64,000 nt of DNA from Pardosa pseudoannulata (GCA_032207245.1 CM063502.1:47862404-47926403); one strand, 5' to 3'; shown: positions 45,545 through 58,407, counted from the stretch's first letter. Numbers and translations are program-made. The notes: generated by a model not told the origin, from the letters alone.

Positions 45545-48500
45545 CTATGGAAAAAAAGAGAACTGGTTAATTACAGCATAATTTAAGCATTTAAAATGCT
45601 ACATATTACAAAATAATTAAACCCTTTTGCTAGAGAGAAATCAGACAGCTTAGAGGTGTACAATTTCAGGAACTCTCCAAAAGAATTATCAACCGACTAT
45701 CATGAATTTTATATCTCGATTCTTAAACATTTAGAAACTGTTGGAAGATGAAATTTATTGTACTTCAGTTGTACACCTTATTTAAAGCCTTCAATAATAA
45801 AAGAATTATAAGCAACTGAAAGCAGAAATATATTACTACAAACCACATACACTATATTCTATAAGATTACTAAACCAATGAAGATTGTTTAGAAGTTGCT
45901 GAACAAAATGCTTTTTAGCATAGTAAAATCAGTTAAAAGCATGTTATAAAGATGAACGTCTGAAGGAAAAAAAAAAAAAAAAAATCTGAAGAACTATGGT
46001 AAAAAGAAAATAGTCTAAATATTGTTTTAAATGAGAATAAAGAAACCCTACAGTAAACCATGTACCAGGAATTCCACTTAATAAACACTATATAATACTT
46101 GTCTTTAATGAATATAATAATGTAATAAAACTACAACTATGCTATGACTAATATTTGTGGGTAGTATATACAAATATATGTAGATAGTACACATAAAAGA
46201 TCAACTAATAATTCAGTGCTCCTTATAAAAGGGATACCATTTACTGCTTATATAAAGAGAATTGAGAAAAATACAAAACTCTTAATGAAAGACAAATGGG
46301 CTGAAGCCAAAGCTTGTTCCAAGATACTTCAAACTAATTACCTTTTATATAAGTTAATATAAAACTGGCAAAATATATTATTCAACAACAATTAGGCCTA
46401 TCCTATCCATGTATACTTTACAATTAAACAATTTTTAACAAATGTTGGACAAATTATAAAAATGTATAAATAAATACCATGAATAAGCCTTATAAAATTA
46501 AACTTTATTATAGATAATATTTAATCAATCTCTAACCTGTGTTTAAAAGATAGTACAATGTATAAAATAAAGATCAATCATTATTATATAACCTTACATG
46601 TCAAGAAAAAAGGTATTCTATGAAGCATATATTAGGATATATCTTAAAGATCGGTTTAATTGATAAGCATTTGAACAATAACTGGGGGGGGGGAGAAAGT
46701 TGATATTAATAACATTTGTGCAAAAGCAAGATTTTGGGTGTGAAGATCTATAAATTTTGCTAACAAAGGTATCTGAAAGAGTTAAATTGACATCTGATTA
46801 TGATATGAAATATTTAACATCTTGTTTCATATAACATATTTGTAAGTCATACTTTATGACAATTATAGTTTTCTAAGCTGACTTTTAAGTGCTGAACAAC
46901 AGATTTAACTAAAATTGAATTTTGAAATTTCACTACTGTTTTCCTCTACTATGGGTATTTTTTGTAATATATACCGATTCCTTTTAAAAAGAACACTAGA
47001 ATGTGATTTTTTTATGCAGAAATTTGACTATTAAAAAGATTAAATTATTTTACGTAACAAGCATTTTTTAAAATTACATAAAAATAAGAGTATCTTTAGC
47101 CAAGAATAGACATTTCCATCTGCTCCAGGCTTATAAGTTAACTACATAAAAATAAATATTTAAAAATTTCTCTAAGTTTTTTCAGTACAATACACATCAA
47201 AATGATAAATATTAGCTAGGATCATAATTTACCTGCAACTCTAATATGCTGCAAACGTGGCATTAACTCACAATCGAAGCAGCACATAGTATCACCAGTA
47301 AGAAATCTACCCTCTTTCTTTTCCAAATGAGCGTCGATGTTTCTTAACTGATTTAAGAGTGCTCGCTTGGATTGCTCATCTCTCCTGGTAAGCATTAATT
47401 TAAATTTCTGGAAAGAAACAAGTGATAAAAAAATCCATTTTTTTCTTAAAAAGTAATTAAAATTTATTAAACTTTCATACGCATATGAGTTTCACATTTC
47501 ATACAAATACATTTCTATAAAATTACTCTTCTTCCCTATGCATTATATATACATAAGCTTCACTAAAAATGCTTAGGACAATATTTTAAAACATTTAAAC
47601 TTTCTAAAATTATGAAATGTTATATTAAATTTACTTATCAAGACTGAATTGCCTTCATAATCATACTGTAGTAATCATGGTTCTAGTTGTCTTTGACAAT
47701 TAGGTACTAACTGGGAGACAATATAAAATTGCAGACAGATTATACAATCAGTTACTAAAAATGTTAGCAATAAACAATAGTTGTTGAAAGCGAAAAGTAA
47801 ATTCTTTAAAAGCTAAAGTATTTAATTTTACAAAAATCTGAAAATAAAAATGAATTTAACAATACTAGTATCTCGATGACATGTATATGTTATGGTAATG
47901 AAAGGGAGAGAGCAATTAAATTACATGACATGAAAAAAATATTCAAATATCAATAAAATAAACAAAAATTTAAAATAATTATAAAACTTTTTTCTGTATC
48001 ATGAAATGCTATTAGCGCTATATATGTCTGAACTATCAAGTTAATTTTTTAAATGGCATAAAAAGCATATAAAATTAGTATAGGGTTACCATTATAATTA
48101 TTAAAACAATTTTTTGATTTTATGTAAAAACATTGTATTATATCACTATTATTTCAATTAAAAAGTTATACCAGATTACAAATACAAACATAAGATGATA
48201 GCACTTTCAAATAACTTTGATTTTGAAACCTTGATAAAACTTCTTTACCTGGGTCAAATCACTTTACAAAATTCTTATAGTAAGTGAACTTATAAGTGAC
48301 AATTGCAGAAGTGACTTTTTAAAACTTCAGTTAATTTGAAGGTTGAGTTGTGTAACTGCTGTGAAACAAAAATCCTTTCATCAAAATCACACTAGTATAT
48401 TCTGAAGGCAACTGTAAAACAGATTAGCACACAATTTTGCTTCTTATGGAACTTTGGATATCTTTTCTACTATAATTCTGGAAGCATACATATAAAACGA

Positions 48501-51500
48501 ATCCACCATAAAAGTGGAAAAATATAAAACATGGATATACTACAGCAGTTATAAGGGTCAAATTCTCTTATAAGAACTAATAGAAATTATCAAAATAACT
48601 TACACTATAAAGATTTACTATGACAGTAGCAGTATCCTTATCTTGCACAAAGAGATTATGCCCACCAGGTACATTCTTCATGATATAGCGCTCAATTTTT
48701 TCATTTTCTAACACATTTGTACCCCTATCAATTAAGATTGGGGGTGGAGTTGAATCAAAATTTGAGCGGAAGTCAGGTGGTGGCTTTAACATATCTACTG
48801 TAGTAACCTAGAAATTCAAAATAAAAATTTCAAGTTAATAACAATAACTGAAAGCAGCAAAAATATACAGCATATTATATAATTTTCATTTAAAACAAAG
48901 ATTCACTGTAGCTTTGATAATAGTATTTTAATTTGTAATTTAAGAATAGTATCAGTGATATGCCATATTAAAATCATAAAAGCAAGTAAAAGCCAACTGC
49001 CGATCACCATGTATAGATCAAAAATAGAAACAATATATCTTAATTGCATATAAAAAGTAAATACATAAGATAATGTCTACTGATGAGAGGCTATGGAGTT
49101 TTATGAGATGATTGTTTGGAGCTAATTCTCCTTTAGAAGAAAGTTTCGCATATTTTAAACTGATAAAGAAAATGAACATAGCATTAATTAGTAGGATGAT
49201 ACTGATATCCAAGCTAAGTATGCAGATAATTTGGTGATAATTTTTATACATAAATGGGTCCTCAGTTAAAAACTGGATTCTTTAAATTTAACAGTTTTTA
49301 AAGAAATTTTAATTGAAAACAAAATAGGCTGGAAGGTGTTAAAAAATTTACAAGATGGTCAGATGGTTAGTCATAAAAATCTGTTAGTGAGAACATAATC
49401 TTTGATAAATTCTCCGAAAGGGAAGAAAGGACCTCTCTTCACTTACTGACAATTTATGTTTTCAGAATCTTTTGAAGCAAAACTTGGCAGTAGAAAGCCT
49501 ATACACCCTGTTTTTCAATAAATTTAAGCCACTGCAGTCATGTGGATTTTTCAATGACTATCCTATTTGTAACAAGAAAAGCTACTGTTTGAAGAATTAC
49601 TATCCTCTTTACCTATTGTCAGTCATTGCTTTGCTTTGATTAAGAATGCTATAATCTACTCTTTCTGCTATGCAAGGACTAACATGAACAAGATCTACTG
49701 GTTAAAGCTGATTCTGAATGGCTACACACATCCATACCAGAAATGAGATTCAAACCCTTTGAATTCATACCAAAGAGCAGCAGCCATCTTATTTCGCTGT
49801 CTGGAGTCTTATCCCCAAAACAAGTCTTATTGGGAAAATTAAAATGTACAAGAATATAAAGATCATATAACAATGAAAAAATTGCTCAAATTGCCAATTT
49901 TTATTTTATCGCTTTACTTTTATTTTATTTAGCTGAATTATTTTTTGATTAGCTTTATACTTCCTACAAATCGGATAATCCATTATGTAAGTAAGGATAA
50001 CAACATGCACTATCCATTCTCTGTGACATTATTTCCTTGTGGATTGACTAACAAATTTTATCACATCATACAGTAAGTAAAGAGAAAAATTATATTAAAG
50101 ACCAGAAAGAAGACTTAACTCAGAAAGGGAATGTGTTGAGTCTTGTTAATTTTCCACCATAAACCATTACATTCAGTATTACAGAGATTGTGTTCAAGAT
50201 AAAGGAAAGTAATAGGCATTTTAAAAAGAAAAATTTTGTTTGCCATAATTTATTATAAAACCAATAAAGACTAAAATAGTAACATTTTATGGATGTTATT
50301 TAATGAGATTACATCTCTATAAGCAACATCTTACACTTTTTTTGTGCTGTATCAGGGCTAATGGAACTGAGACTTAGTAGTTAAAATCAATGTTAGTAAA
50401 CATCTATATTTTTTAAAAAACCATACAACAAAATGGGATTTTTTTTTCTTTTGCAAATTAAAGATTACAAAAGAAGTTACTTAAGTCAGGTTTAAATTTA
50501 TAATGATTAATGTTTTAAGTTTTTATTACCCTATTTTCTTAAAGTGAGCAATATTATTTGCAAACAACAAATTATGCCCTAAATGAAAATGGATAAAAAT
50601 ATAATATTTTATCCCTACTTAAACTCTTAATAATGTTCCCATTTTTTTCATTGTTTATAAACTAGACCTATATATCAAATCAGTTTTTCCCACGCTAGTA
50701 TTTAAATAAACACAAAAACAAATATAAGTAAAAATATTTTGATGTCAGATTAAGAGAAAATCCTGAAATTAATCACATTTTATAGAAATTTCATTAAAGA
50801 AAGAACCTTATATTTTCTTCTGTAAATAATAAAGTATAATTTACTATGACTTAATGCTGCTGGCAGCACCCTCTATTAATGTAATAAAAATATGCTTAAA
50901 AATTCACTAAAGAAAATAGTATTCTTGAATTAAATCAATGATTTAAAAAGAAATTTAATAAATTAAATCAATCAACCATGCTGGCTATAAACATCCATGC
51001 CACCTGTGAAATTTGAAACAAAAACTAATGTTATAAAGGTGACAAGAATGCTTATAATGAACTAAATATCAACTATACGCATACCAACTATAAGCAAGCT
51101 CAAATTCTTCCAAATTTTGTTTCAACTTTAAAAAAATTTAAAAGAAATAAGTATAATTTTAGAATTTTATGCATATTTATTACAGTATTTTTTTTTGGTA
51201 CACATATAAAAACTTAAAGCCATCTTGAATAAAAATTGTTTTTATATTTTTTTGCAATATACATAAAATAGTTGTTATAAGTAACAACTTATCTTGTATA
51301 TTCTACACACTGATTACCTAAAATTAAATACATAAATTTTAATCTAAATACATTTCATTATTTTATAATTGGATGGTGCAAACTAAATAAGATGTAAATT
51401 TAAAGAACAAATTAAATATTCATTTAATTTAAACTATTTATTAAAAAAACAAAAAATCACAATTATTTCAATATTATTAAAGCAACGAATTATGGATTTA

Positions 51501-52794
51501 ACTGTTTTAATAAAAACACTAGTTTTAATACCATATCCACTCCTAATTTGTTACGACGGCTAGAATGAACAATACCAAAAGAAGAAAACTGTCTTTCTAT
51601 TCTAGCAAATGATGCCACGGCTGTTGTTATCTGGTAGACAAACTGGATTTCAAGTTCTGTAATACTCTCTTAACCCCCCCCCCATTACATAAAATGAATT
51701 CCACTAGTCATAACTAGTCATTGTAACTACCCCTATTACATACTCTGATAACAACCCCTAAATTTTTGGAACACATACTATCTATTTACACTTATTTACT
51801 TATTGGTATTTCTGTTCTGAATGATTCCCAATTCTCCTGTCTTTCGAATATAGGTTTAAAGAGAAATGGAAAAAAAAAAAAAAAAGATTTAAATCAAGAT
51901 TTAAATCATGCTAACCCTGCTTTGTTGCCATAAACACTCAAAACGAAACCACTGCCTTTACGAATGTTAATACTGCACAGAAAAGATTATTTAAATCACC
52001 GAAGTAATTTTATTTGCGTTTTTGAAATTCTATCAAATCAAATAAACAAAATTTTAAAAAATTATAAACATTTTCAACAAGCAAAATTCTTGTATTTATA
52101 ATAATACTCTGTACTGGAAAAAATTAAGTTCTAAAGCTGGCTACTGCAAATATGTATAATTTCCCTTAAATTTTAATCCTCACTTTAATAAAGATGAAAC
52201 GTGAAAACATTAAAATATCAAAATACAATCTAAATAAAACAGAATTAAATTATATTTCTCTTTGCTATTCCTATTTTCCTAAGATAATACAGTAATGCTG
52301 CCCTATTACAGTAAATAAATTAAACAAATAAAAATTAACAACAATTATAGTAATTACAGTACAAATACAACAATTACAGTAAAATTAACAAAAATTACAG
52401 TAAATAAACAGTAAAAAAAATTTAAATACTGCTTTATTTCAAGTTTTAGTTTTGAGTTAAATAACTTTTGAAAATTCATTAGTAGAAAACAATGAACAAA
52501 TGTCTTGTAATTTTCCTAGTGATATTTAATTTTGCAAGTAAAATAAAAATTTCAGGTTACATATTAACATTAACAAGAAACAAAAGCTTAAAAATGGCTT
52601 TTCAGTTCTTAAGTACAAAGTGCTAATAAGAAATTTGAAATCTTACACTCAGGAGTAAATTTTAGAAATAGTAATAGTTTAGGCATTTTCAAAATTTTAA
52701 ATTTGCCAAATTTAACATTTATAATTTTTCCTGATAAGCTGATGTGTGTGTGTGTGTATATATATGTGTGTGTATATATATGTGTGTGTGTGTA

Positions 52795-52877
<83 letters not shown>

Positions 52878-52900
52878 GTATATATATATGTATATATATA

Positions 52901-52931
<31 letters not shown>

Positions 52932-52944
52932 GTGTATGTATATA

Positions 52945-52977
<33 letters not shown>

Positions 52978-52996
52978 ATATATATATGTATATATG

Positions 52997-53041
<45 letters not shown>

Positions 53042-55927
53042 GTATATGTATATGTATATATATACTGAATTTGTTAATACATTTACTGTTATATCTCTAA
53101 AATTATTAAAACTGAGTTCAATAAAAAAAAAAGTGAAAAGTAAAATATGAGATAATATAAATATGCAAAGGCAAAGCTTTCTTTTGTTTAGTCAAAAAAC
53201 ATTTTAGGCAATTTTTGAATCTATATAAATACACATGAAAGATTACACAATTTAAGAATTAAATTGCGTTTAATTGAGATGTGGTTAAACCACAGTGTCA
53301 ATAAAATTTTCCAGCCTATAATGAAACTCACAAAATTTATAACTGAAACAAAAATCACATTTATTATTGTAAATATTTATAAATTTTAACTGTTCTATTG
53401 TTAATTTATAAATTATAACAAAATGCACCCTTTTTAATTTTTATCTCAAATATATAGATAAAATGTGGTTTGCCAGAATAAAATTCATTTTCAATGCAGC
53501 CTGCCGACAGCCTTTGTGGTTAGCCAGGTTTGCTTTAGATATTCAGACATAATGTGAAATATTGCCATTATATTTTAACTTAGGGTCCATAACTGTTTCA
53601 AACTAAAGCTTTGTTTACAAACATATGTATAACATGCTATGCATCATTTATAAAGTACTTAGAGATCTAAATGAATTATAATAAGAGTATATATATTTAT
53701 AACATCAATATGGTATAAAATCATTTACCTACGCTTTTAATCAAAAAACCTTTAATAAAAATATTTATTGTAATGAAATTTTAGAGACATTACAAGTTAA
53801 ATATAGAAATACCTTCAAAGAAATTGTCTTCAGCTCAGCCAGTAGGTAAAGATCCATGAAGTATTCCTGACAAAACAAGCAGGCACCCTTGCGTCGTCCA
53901 TCAATGGTAGATGCCTGAAAAGGGCATTCAACAATTACATTATTTAAATTTAGTGATTTTAAAGAAAATACATGAACTTGAGAAGTTTAAATCTATTAAT
54001 ATATGCATATACATATATTTATAGCCTGATTTTTGGTAACAAATACATTCAATTCTTATTTACTTTTATAAAGTAAAAGTTAATAAACATTTGAGAACAA
54101 AAGCTGTTTAAAATTAAATTGAACATATCCATGACTGATTGAATTTTAATAAAGTATAAATAAGTTATTTTATATAAATTTATGGACCATTGCTTTAAAA
54201 TAATTTGATAGGATAAGAATTTATAATTACTTTTAATAGACTAAAATGGTCCTCCCAGAACATTTATTTTCAGTGAATTTTGACATTTACTCTAGATAAA
54301 TAACAAGGTCTAAAATTATAAAACTTGTGGAATAGACTAGTAATAAACCAAAAATAGTAAGAAAACTAAAAATATCAAATCCATTTATTCTAATATGATG
54401 GTAAAAATAGATCTTATACTTTCAAGTATTTCTTATAAGAGGTCAGTAATTTTCCCTTTTAAATATCAAACATTACCAAATTAGAATATTATCTATTATA
54501 AATTTTGGAATAATGAATCCAAATTACTGAAGATTACAAATATGTGTAATATAAAAAGGTATGCTATACTAAACTATATTAGTAATTTATGTAAACCTAT
54601 TTATAGTATAAAAAAACTGTTTACTAAAAAATAAACATTGGTTCTAGTTATAAAGTGTAAATCATAAAGGATAAGAAAATATGTTAAAAGTTAACAATAA
54701 AATGCATTTCACAAGATAATAAATTGATATTTTACAAACCTATTATAAAGCCAAATTAACTTTTACAAGAAATGTGTTTAAGGGTGTGACCACCTTTACT
54801 ATGCTTTATATAGAAACTTTATCACATATAACTGGAGAAATATTGATGGCATTAAAATAAAAGGTACAATAAAAACATTTATGTGACCAGCTACTTAAAA
54901 ATTATGTCTATTATAAATAAAATATGTCATAAGTCACAGTTTGGACAGTACTTTAGATGGTGGAACATGAAGAATGAAAATACGCTGAGTTTATGTTTAT
55001 ATATTTATTAAAAAGGGAATTACTGGTCCACTAAAGAGAAAAAACATTTATATCCAAAGATGATATATAAGATATGAAAAATTTTTAAGAATATTATGTG
55101 AATAACACTTTATAAAATTAACATTTTCAAAAAAATAAATAACTCAAAATGTTTTAAAGAAGTTTGTCTCATATTAGTTTTACTTATAAGTGAATAATCA
55201 CATTTCTAGTCTTATAATTATTAACAGAATGATATACTAAATTTAAAAAAAAAAATAACACAGAGCCGCATGGATTATAGGACTAAATCCAGTACACATA
55301 TTTATTAAAATTTAAAATATAATGAAGTAGTTTATTAAAAGCGGACAGTAGGAGTGGAGGGAACGAGCACGAGAGATTGCAGAAATTATGACTCATACAA
55401 TTCTGTAACTGAATACAGAATTCGTTACGAAATTTTAAGGGGAACAACCGTTCCATACCGGAACTTTGAATTTTAAATCACTTAATTTCCCGTTAAATTC
55501 ATTTTATGGGAACTAGTCGTATAATTAATAGTTAATAATTGTGATCAATAGATTCAAATTCTAAGAACCAGTAATGGAATAAAATAATTGATACTATGTA
55601 TGTACCTCAACTTTCTGTCAACATCAGTTAAGATTTATATTAAGCTAAAAGAATAAATCATAGTGTATCTCAAATCAAACCTAAGCTTATGTATAATATT
55701 AATGTCTATTTAAATGCTGTCCACATTACCAGACAATGTTCGTAAGTGCTATATAAACATATTCTGAAAATATCATTGTAACTCCATAGATATAATGTGA
55801 CCTACATTGGTATTACTTCCGTTATGTAAATATTCGAAAATCAAACACATATACTTACTTTAATGATCAATTCAATCTCAGGAACTTCTAAACTGTCACT
55901 ATTCTGTTCGTTTATGTCTTCAGCCAT
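45327..55927 (-). CDS. Clic: CLIC, chloride intracellular channel protein (5 exons)
   Basis: CLIC proteins have a glutaredoxin/GST-like fold, are mostly soluble, and can associate with membranes and with redox and trafficking processes. Joining 55927-55859, 53914-53813, 48807-48604, 47407-47233 and 45544-45327 gives 255 aa plus stop, with all phases matching. Order: variable N-terminus ([15 protein letters not shown]), thioredoxin-like domain with EIELIIKAS (17-25), [14 protein letters not shown] with C35 and C38 at the redox site, and [13 protein letters not shown] (about 59-71); then [16 protein letters not shown] and the all-helical domain with [40 protein letters not shown] and KHEELETP. 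The blocks match the insect/arthropod form closely. The ATG is the first in its exon and EIELIIKAS sits at the expected distance. Transcribed towards DNAJC4. An ion-channel role in vivo is not shown by the sequence. Confidence 0.96.
45545..47232 (-). other. CLIC intron 4
   Basis: AT-rich, donor GCAG|GTAAAT. It has an A run at about 45967-45984 and a G run near 46684-46694. No element recognised. Confidence 0.88.
47233..47407 (-). CDS. Clic: CLIC exon 4
   Basis: Encodes residues 126-183 ([10 protein letters not shown] to LQHIRVA) and one base of Gly184; 175 nt. Confidence 0.95.
47408..48603 (-). other. CLIC intron 3
   Basis: AT-rich, donor AGT|GTAAGT, acceptor ctttccag. No element recognised. 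Confidence 0.88.
48604..48807 (-). CDS. Clic: CLIC exon 3
   Basis: Encodes residues 58-125 ([10 protein letters not shown] to VIVNLYS), 68 whole codons in phase 0, spanning the domain junction. Confidence 0.95.
49646..49793 (-). mobile_element. tRNA-derived SINE
   Basis: Minus orientation: ATGCAAGGACTAACATGAAC, AGATCTACTGGTTAAAGCTG, ATTCTGAATGGCTACACACA, TCCATACC, then a B-box remnant GAGATTCAAACCC. Confidence 0.75.
50337..50410 (-). mobile_element. tRNA-derived SINE fragment
   Basis: GTATCAGGGCTAATGGAACT and GAGACTTAGTAGTTAAAATC correspond to the 3' half of the family. Confidence 0.55.
50982..51030 (-). mobile_element. SINE fragment
   Basis: GGCTATAAACATCCATGCCA followed by CCTGTGAAATTTGAAAC matches the middle and B-box end of the family. 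Very short. Confidence 0.4.
51490..51669 (-). pseudogene. hAT transposase C-terminal (dimerisation) relic
   Basis: On the minus strand one frame of about 60 codons reads [20 protein letters not shown], then [16 protein letters not shown] and a stop at 51492-51490. It matches the hAT C-terminal block ERxFSxFGxIHSxLRNRLGVEKAxKLV. It lies in CLIC intron 2 in the sense direction. Only the dimerisation region is left. Confidence 0.75.
52743..53064. repeat. Compound TA/TG microsatellite, about 320 bp
   Basis: (TG)n, then interspersed TATATA and TGTATA units. All three plus-strand frames are open here because Tyr, Ile, Met, Val and Cys codons recur. None is a gene. Confidence 0.95.
53813..53914 (-). 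CDS. Clic: CLIC exon 2
   Basis: Encodes residues 24-57 ([10 protein letters not shown] to KTISLK), including the CLFC site; 34 whole codons, acceptor ttttcag, donor AAG|GTATTT. Confidence 0.95.
53915..55858 (-). other. CLIC intron 1
   Basis: AT-rich intron, donor AAA|GTAAGT. A less AT-rich stretch at about 55340-55460 was not identified. Confidence 0.88.
55859..55927 (-). CDS. Clic: CLIC exon 1
   Basis: ATG at 55927-55925. Encodes residues 1-23 ([20 protein letters not shown] to IIK). Upstream sequence is CpG-containing and less AT-rich. Confidence 0.93.
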
Positions 55928-56050
55928 GGTTATTCGCAGAAAAAATTGAAGACTTCAGCTACAATATAATCGAACGGATCTCAATACGCAACTAAGCGAA
56001 CTCCTCCCGAAAAGTTACGACAGAGACGCATGCGCGTTAAAACAAACAAC
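55928..56050 (-). promoter_or_regulatory. Clic: Putative CLIC 5' UTR and core promoter
   Basis: About 100 bp upstream of the ATG lies ACGCATGCGCGT (56026-56037), close to the palindromic NRF-1 consensus YGCGCAYGCGCR. CpGs cluster here against an AT-rich background. Promoter function is inferred. Confidence 0.35.
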
Positions 56051-56574
56051 GAAGTTTAAGTGTTTTTTTTTGTGCAATATATATTTTCTACCTAATAGTA
56101 GAACTATTTTGAAAATAGATTCATTTTAGTTCCACAAGGAAATTTATTTTAATAAAAAATATAAATTGTTAATGGCACGAATAGTGTTTATGAGAAAATA
56201 TATAAATAGCTTCAATATATGGCTTACTGAAAATGAATAATCTCACTCCAGAAAAGTGTTGGGGATCTAGAATATTGCATTTAAAGTTTATAAGTGCTTG
56301 AAAATTTGAAGAAATTAAATCCAATATATGATTCACTACTTGTTAATATAATAAAAATAGAACTAGTGAAAATAACGAATATAAGAAGAATAAGTGCAGA
56401 AAACCCAATCAGCAAATCTCACTTCGATTTCAACATGGACGTTTTCCATCAAGCAGAAAACTACAAATTGATGTACTTTGATTACTCTACAATCACAGGA
56501 AAGGAAAAGAATATTCGCTCTGCATTTACTTGTCAATATTTTGTTTCTTTGGATTCTGTAACATAAGAGTTTAT

Positions 56575-56650
56575 TGGACAGGGTCCGATAATAGATTTGG
56601 AACTCTACAAATATCAACAATGGGATTCGAACCCGTGAACTTTCACACTT
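56575..56650 (-). mobile_element. tRNA-derived SINE head fragment
   Basis: On the minus strand, TTCACGGGTTCGAATCCCAT is a near-consensus B box, followed by TGTTGATATTTGTAGAGTTC as in the family. The A box is not evident. Confidence 0.6.
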
Positions 56651-56917
56651 GTTTCGTATTCTTTCATTGTTATTATCATTCTAATACCACTAATATCCGT
56701 GTTTAGTTCTTTAAACATTTATTTCAAGAGTCAAGCGTATATGGGTAAGCACTCTTTAACTCTTAAGTAGCTAAAGAAAATGACAGAACCGTTATTCTTC
56801 GCTAATCATCATATGAATTTGTAACCCATTTAGACACATGACACTGTGTTATTTCTCTCAAAACATTCAAGGAGTGCCAGTTCTATTAGAGGAAAAGGAA
56901 AATTTTAAAGTTTCAGC

Positions 56918-56971
56918 AATTTTAAGTTAATCGAAATACCAGCGCGCTTGTATTTCGATTAACTTAAAATT
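56918..56971. repeat. Inverted repeat, 22-bp perfect arms
   Basis: AATTTTAAGTTAATCGAAAT(AC) at 56918-56939 and its exact reverse complement at 56950-56971. The 10-base spacer contains the palindrome AGCGCGCT, so the fold-back is almost continuous. Confidence 0.95.
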
Positions 56972-56973
56972 GT

Positions 56974-57001
56974 GAAATATGGTACCGCGGTACCATATTT
57001 C
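56974..57001. repeat. Perfect 28-bp palindrome, no spacer
   Basis: GAAATATGGTACCG followed at once by its reverse complement, centred on CCGCGG. It is two bases from the preceding inverted repeat. Confidence 0.95.
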
Positions 57002-57489
57002 CACCTAAAATAGATTCTCATAAAAAATAAACCTTAGAATTCGTTTCGAGATATTCCCGAGGTAAGTTCTATCATCCAAATAAGCCGTATTTAAGATCAC
57101 CAGCATGGCTTAACACGTTGCCAAAGAACTAATCAAAGTTCAGATTGAACACACGTTTATGTTTGAGTTTGGTCACATAGGTAGCTACAATAAATTCGTC
57201 CGATTTATTTCTATTAGTTTTTTAAGATGGTCAAAGAATAATAGCATGGTATTTATCTCGATGTACTAAACTTCACTTACTGTACTAAAGACGCGGAAAA
57301 TTTTCTTGCATAGATAAGAATAGATCATATACTGATTCTTGGATGATAGATCAATAGTAGTGGTTAGAGAGGCTGAAGAAATCAGACCCCTATCCGGACC
57401 GGTATTTTAGCTTGAATTTGTAAAATATTTTTTTTCTTATTAATAGGAAAATAGTGAATAAAAAATTTTAAAAAATAGTCGTTAATAAA

Positions 57490-58230
57490 GTTCCCACAAA
57501 CAACTTCCCACGACAAGACAACTTCATACTGCGATGCATATAGCATTTCATACTCATTCCAAGCAACTCCTGAAACTTTGAAAGGAGGGTTCGTAAAACA
57601 TATTTCTCAATATTTGAAACAAGATTCTTGCCTCTCTCATGATTTTTTAGTTAATTTCTAGGAATTAGTTTGCCTTTTGATCAAAATCATATCTGTGTCA
57701 TTAAAGATCTTTATACACTGCAAAGATATGACAAATACTTGCTCCACACTATTGTAATCACTAATGTCGCCATTTACATAAACTATATGATTTGAAATAT
57801 AATTTTCAGAATAAAGCTATTCATATATCTTCTAATGGTGTGTAATATTTGCAACTAGTAAGAAGCTGGTGCTCATCCTAAGTAATTAAGTTTAAATCAA
57901 TATGAAATTGTTGGCTTCAAGTTATCAATAAGATACACGGCGAAGAAAAATCCATTTACATCTTTGTGTCAAATCATATCTATTGCAAAAATGCCTCTTT
58001 AATGTCTTCACTTATGCTACCAGATGAAGTCTGAAAGTCAACAAAAGATTTAAAATATCTGGATATAAGGTAGGTCCAACGTGAAAGCAATAATTTAATA
58101 ATGAATCGTTAAGTCCGTGAAATAATGCGTCGAATGCAATTCCTAATTTACTGGTGGTTCTGTTATTATGAATTACTTCTTCATGTGGTAAATAGAAAAT
58201 AATATCCATAATTTAGCTGGGTGGTGGTTA
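57490..58230 (-). pseudogene. BEL/Pao-type retrotransposon pol relic
   Basis: Fragments of a reverse transcriptase on the minus strand. The frame from 58209 starts with a YLPH..VI segment and a KL..AFDA stretch, then SLLNYC, VGPTLYPDIL and a FRLHLVA end, as in BEL/Pao pol. Lower down, in other frames, a NSVEQVF block follows the palm motif, whose usual double Asp is altered, and VSGVAWNEYE resembles the connection region. Stops and frame changes are frequent. No LTRs or integrase were seen. Identified from family motifs only. Confidence 0.65.
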
Positions 58231-58407
58231 TTTTCCTCTCCCTCTGTGGCTCTGTGAGCAGTTACAAAAATCCTGATTGATGTCGACTGAAGATGTAAGT
58301 GTTTCTGCCCAAATCAAACCAAACCTTATCAATAATTTAGCCGGAATTTTTATTTCGAGGAGGGTTAAAGATTTTAATTCCAAAGTACAGTGAACCTTCA
58401 ATCTCAT

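Larger units (their letters stand above)
48808..53812 (-). other. CLIC intron 2, 5.0 kb
   Basis: Contains SINE pieces (49646-49793, 50337-50410, 50982-51030), a hAT transposase relic (51490-51669), A and C homopolymers and a 320-bp TA/TG microsatellite (52743-53064). 49018-49620 was not identified. Confidence 0.85.
56051..57489. other. Intergenic segment with palindromes
   Basis: An open frame at 56294-56566 matches no family I recognise. A SINE fragment is at 56575-56650 and two adjacent palindromes at 56918-57001. Confidence 0.5.

Noticed and set aside
49018..49620. Possible decayed coding sequence in CLIC intron 2
   Set aside because: Some stretches look protein-like when translated, but no family motif could be recognised in any frame.
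52703..53150. Long open frames (118-134 codons) in all three plus-strand frames
   Set aside because: They are TA/TG microsatellite translations (poly Tyr/Ile/Met/Val/Cys), not proteins.
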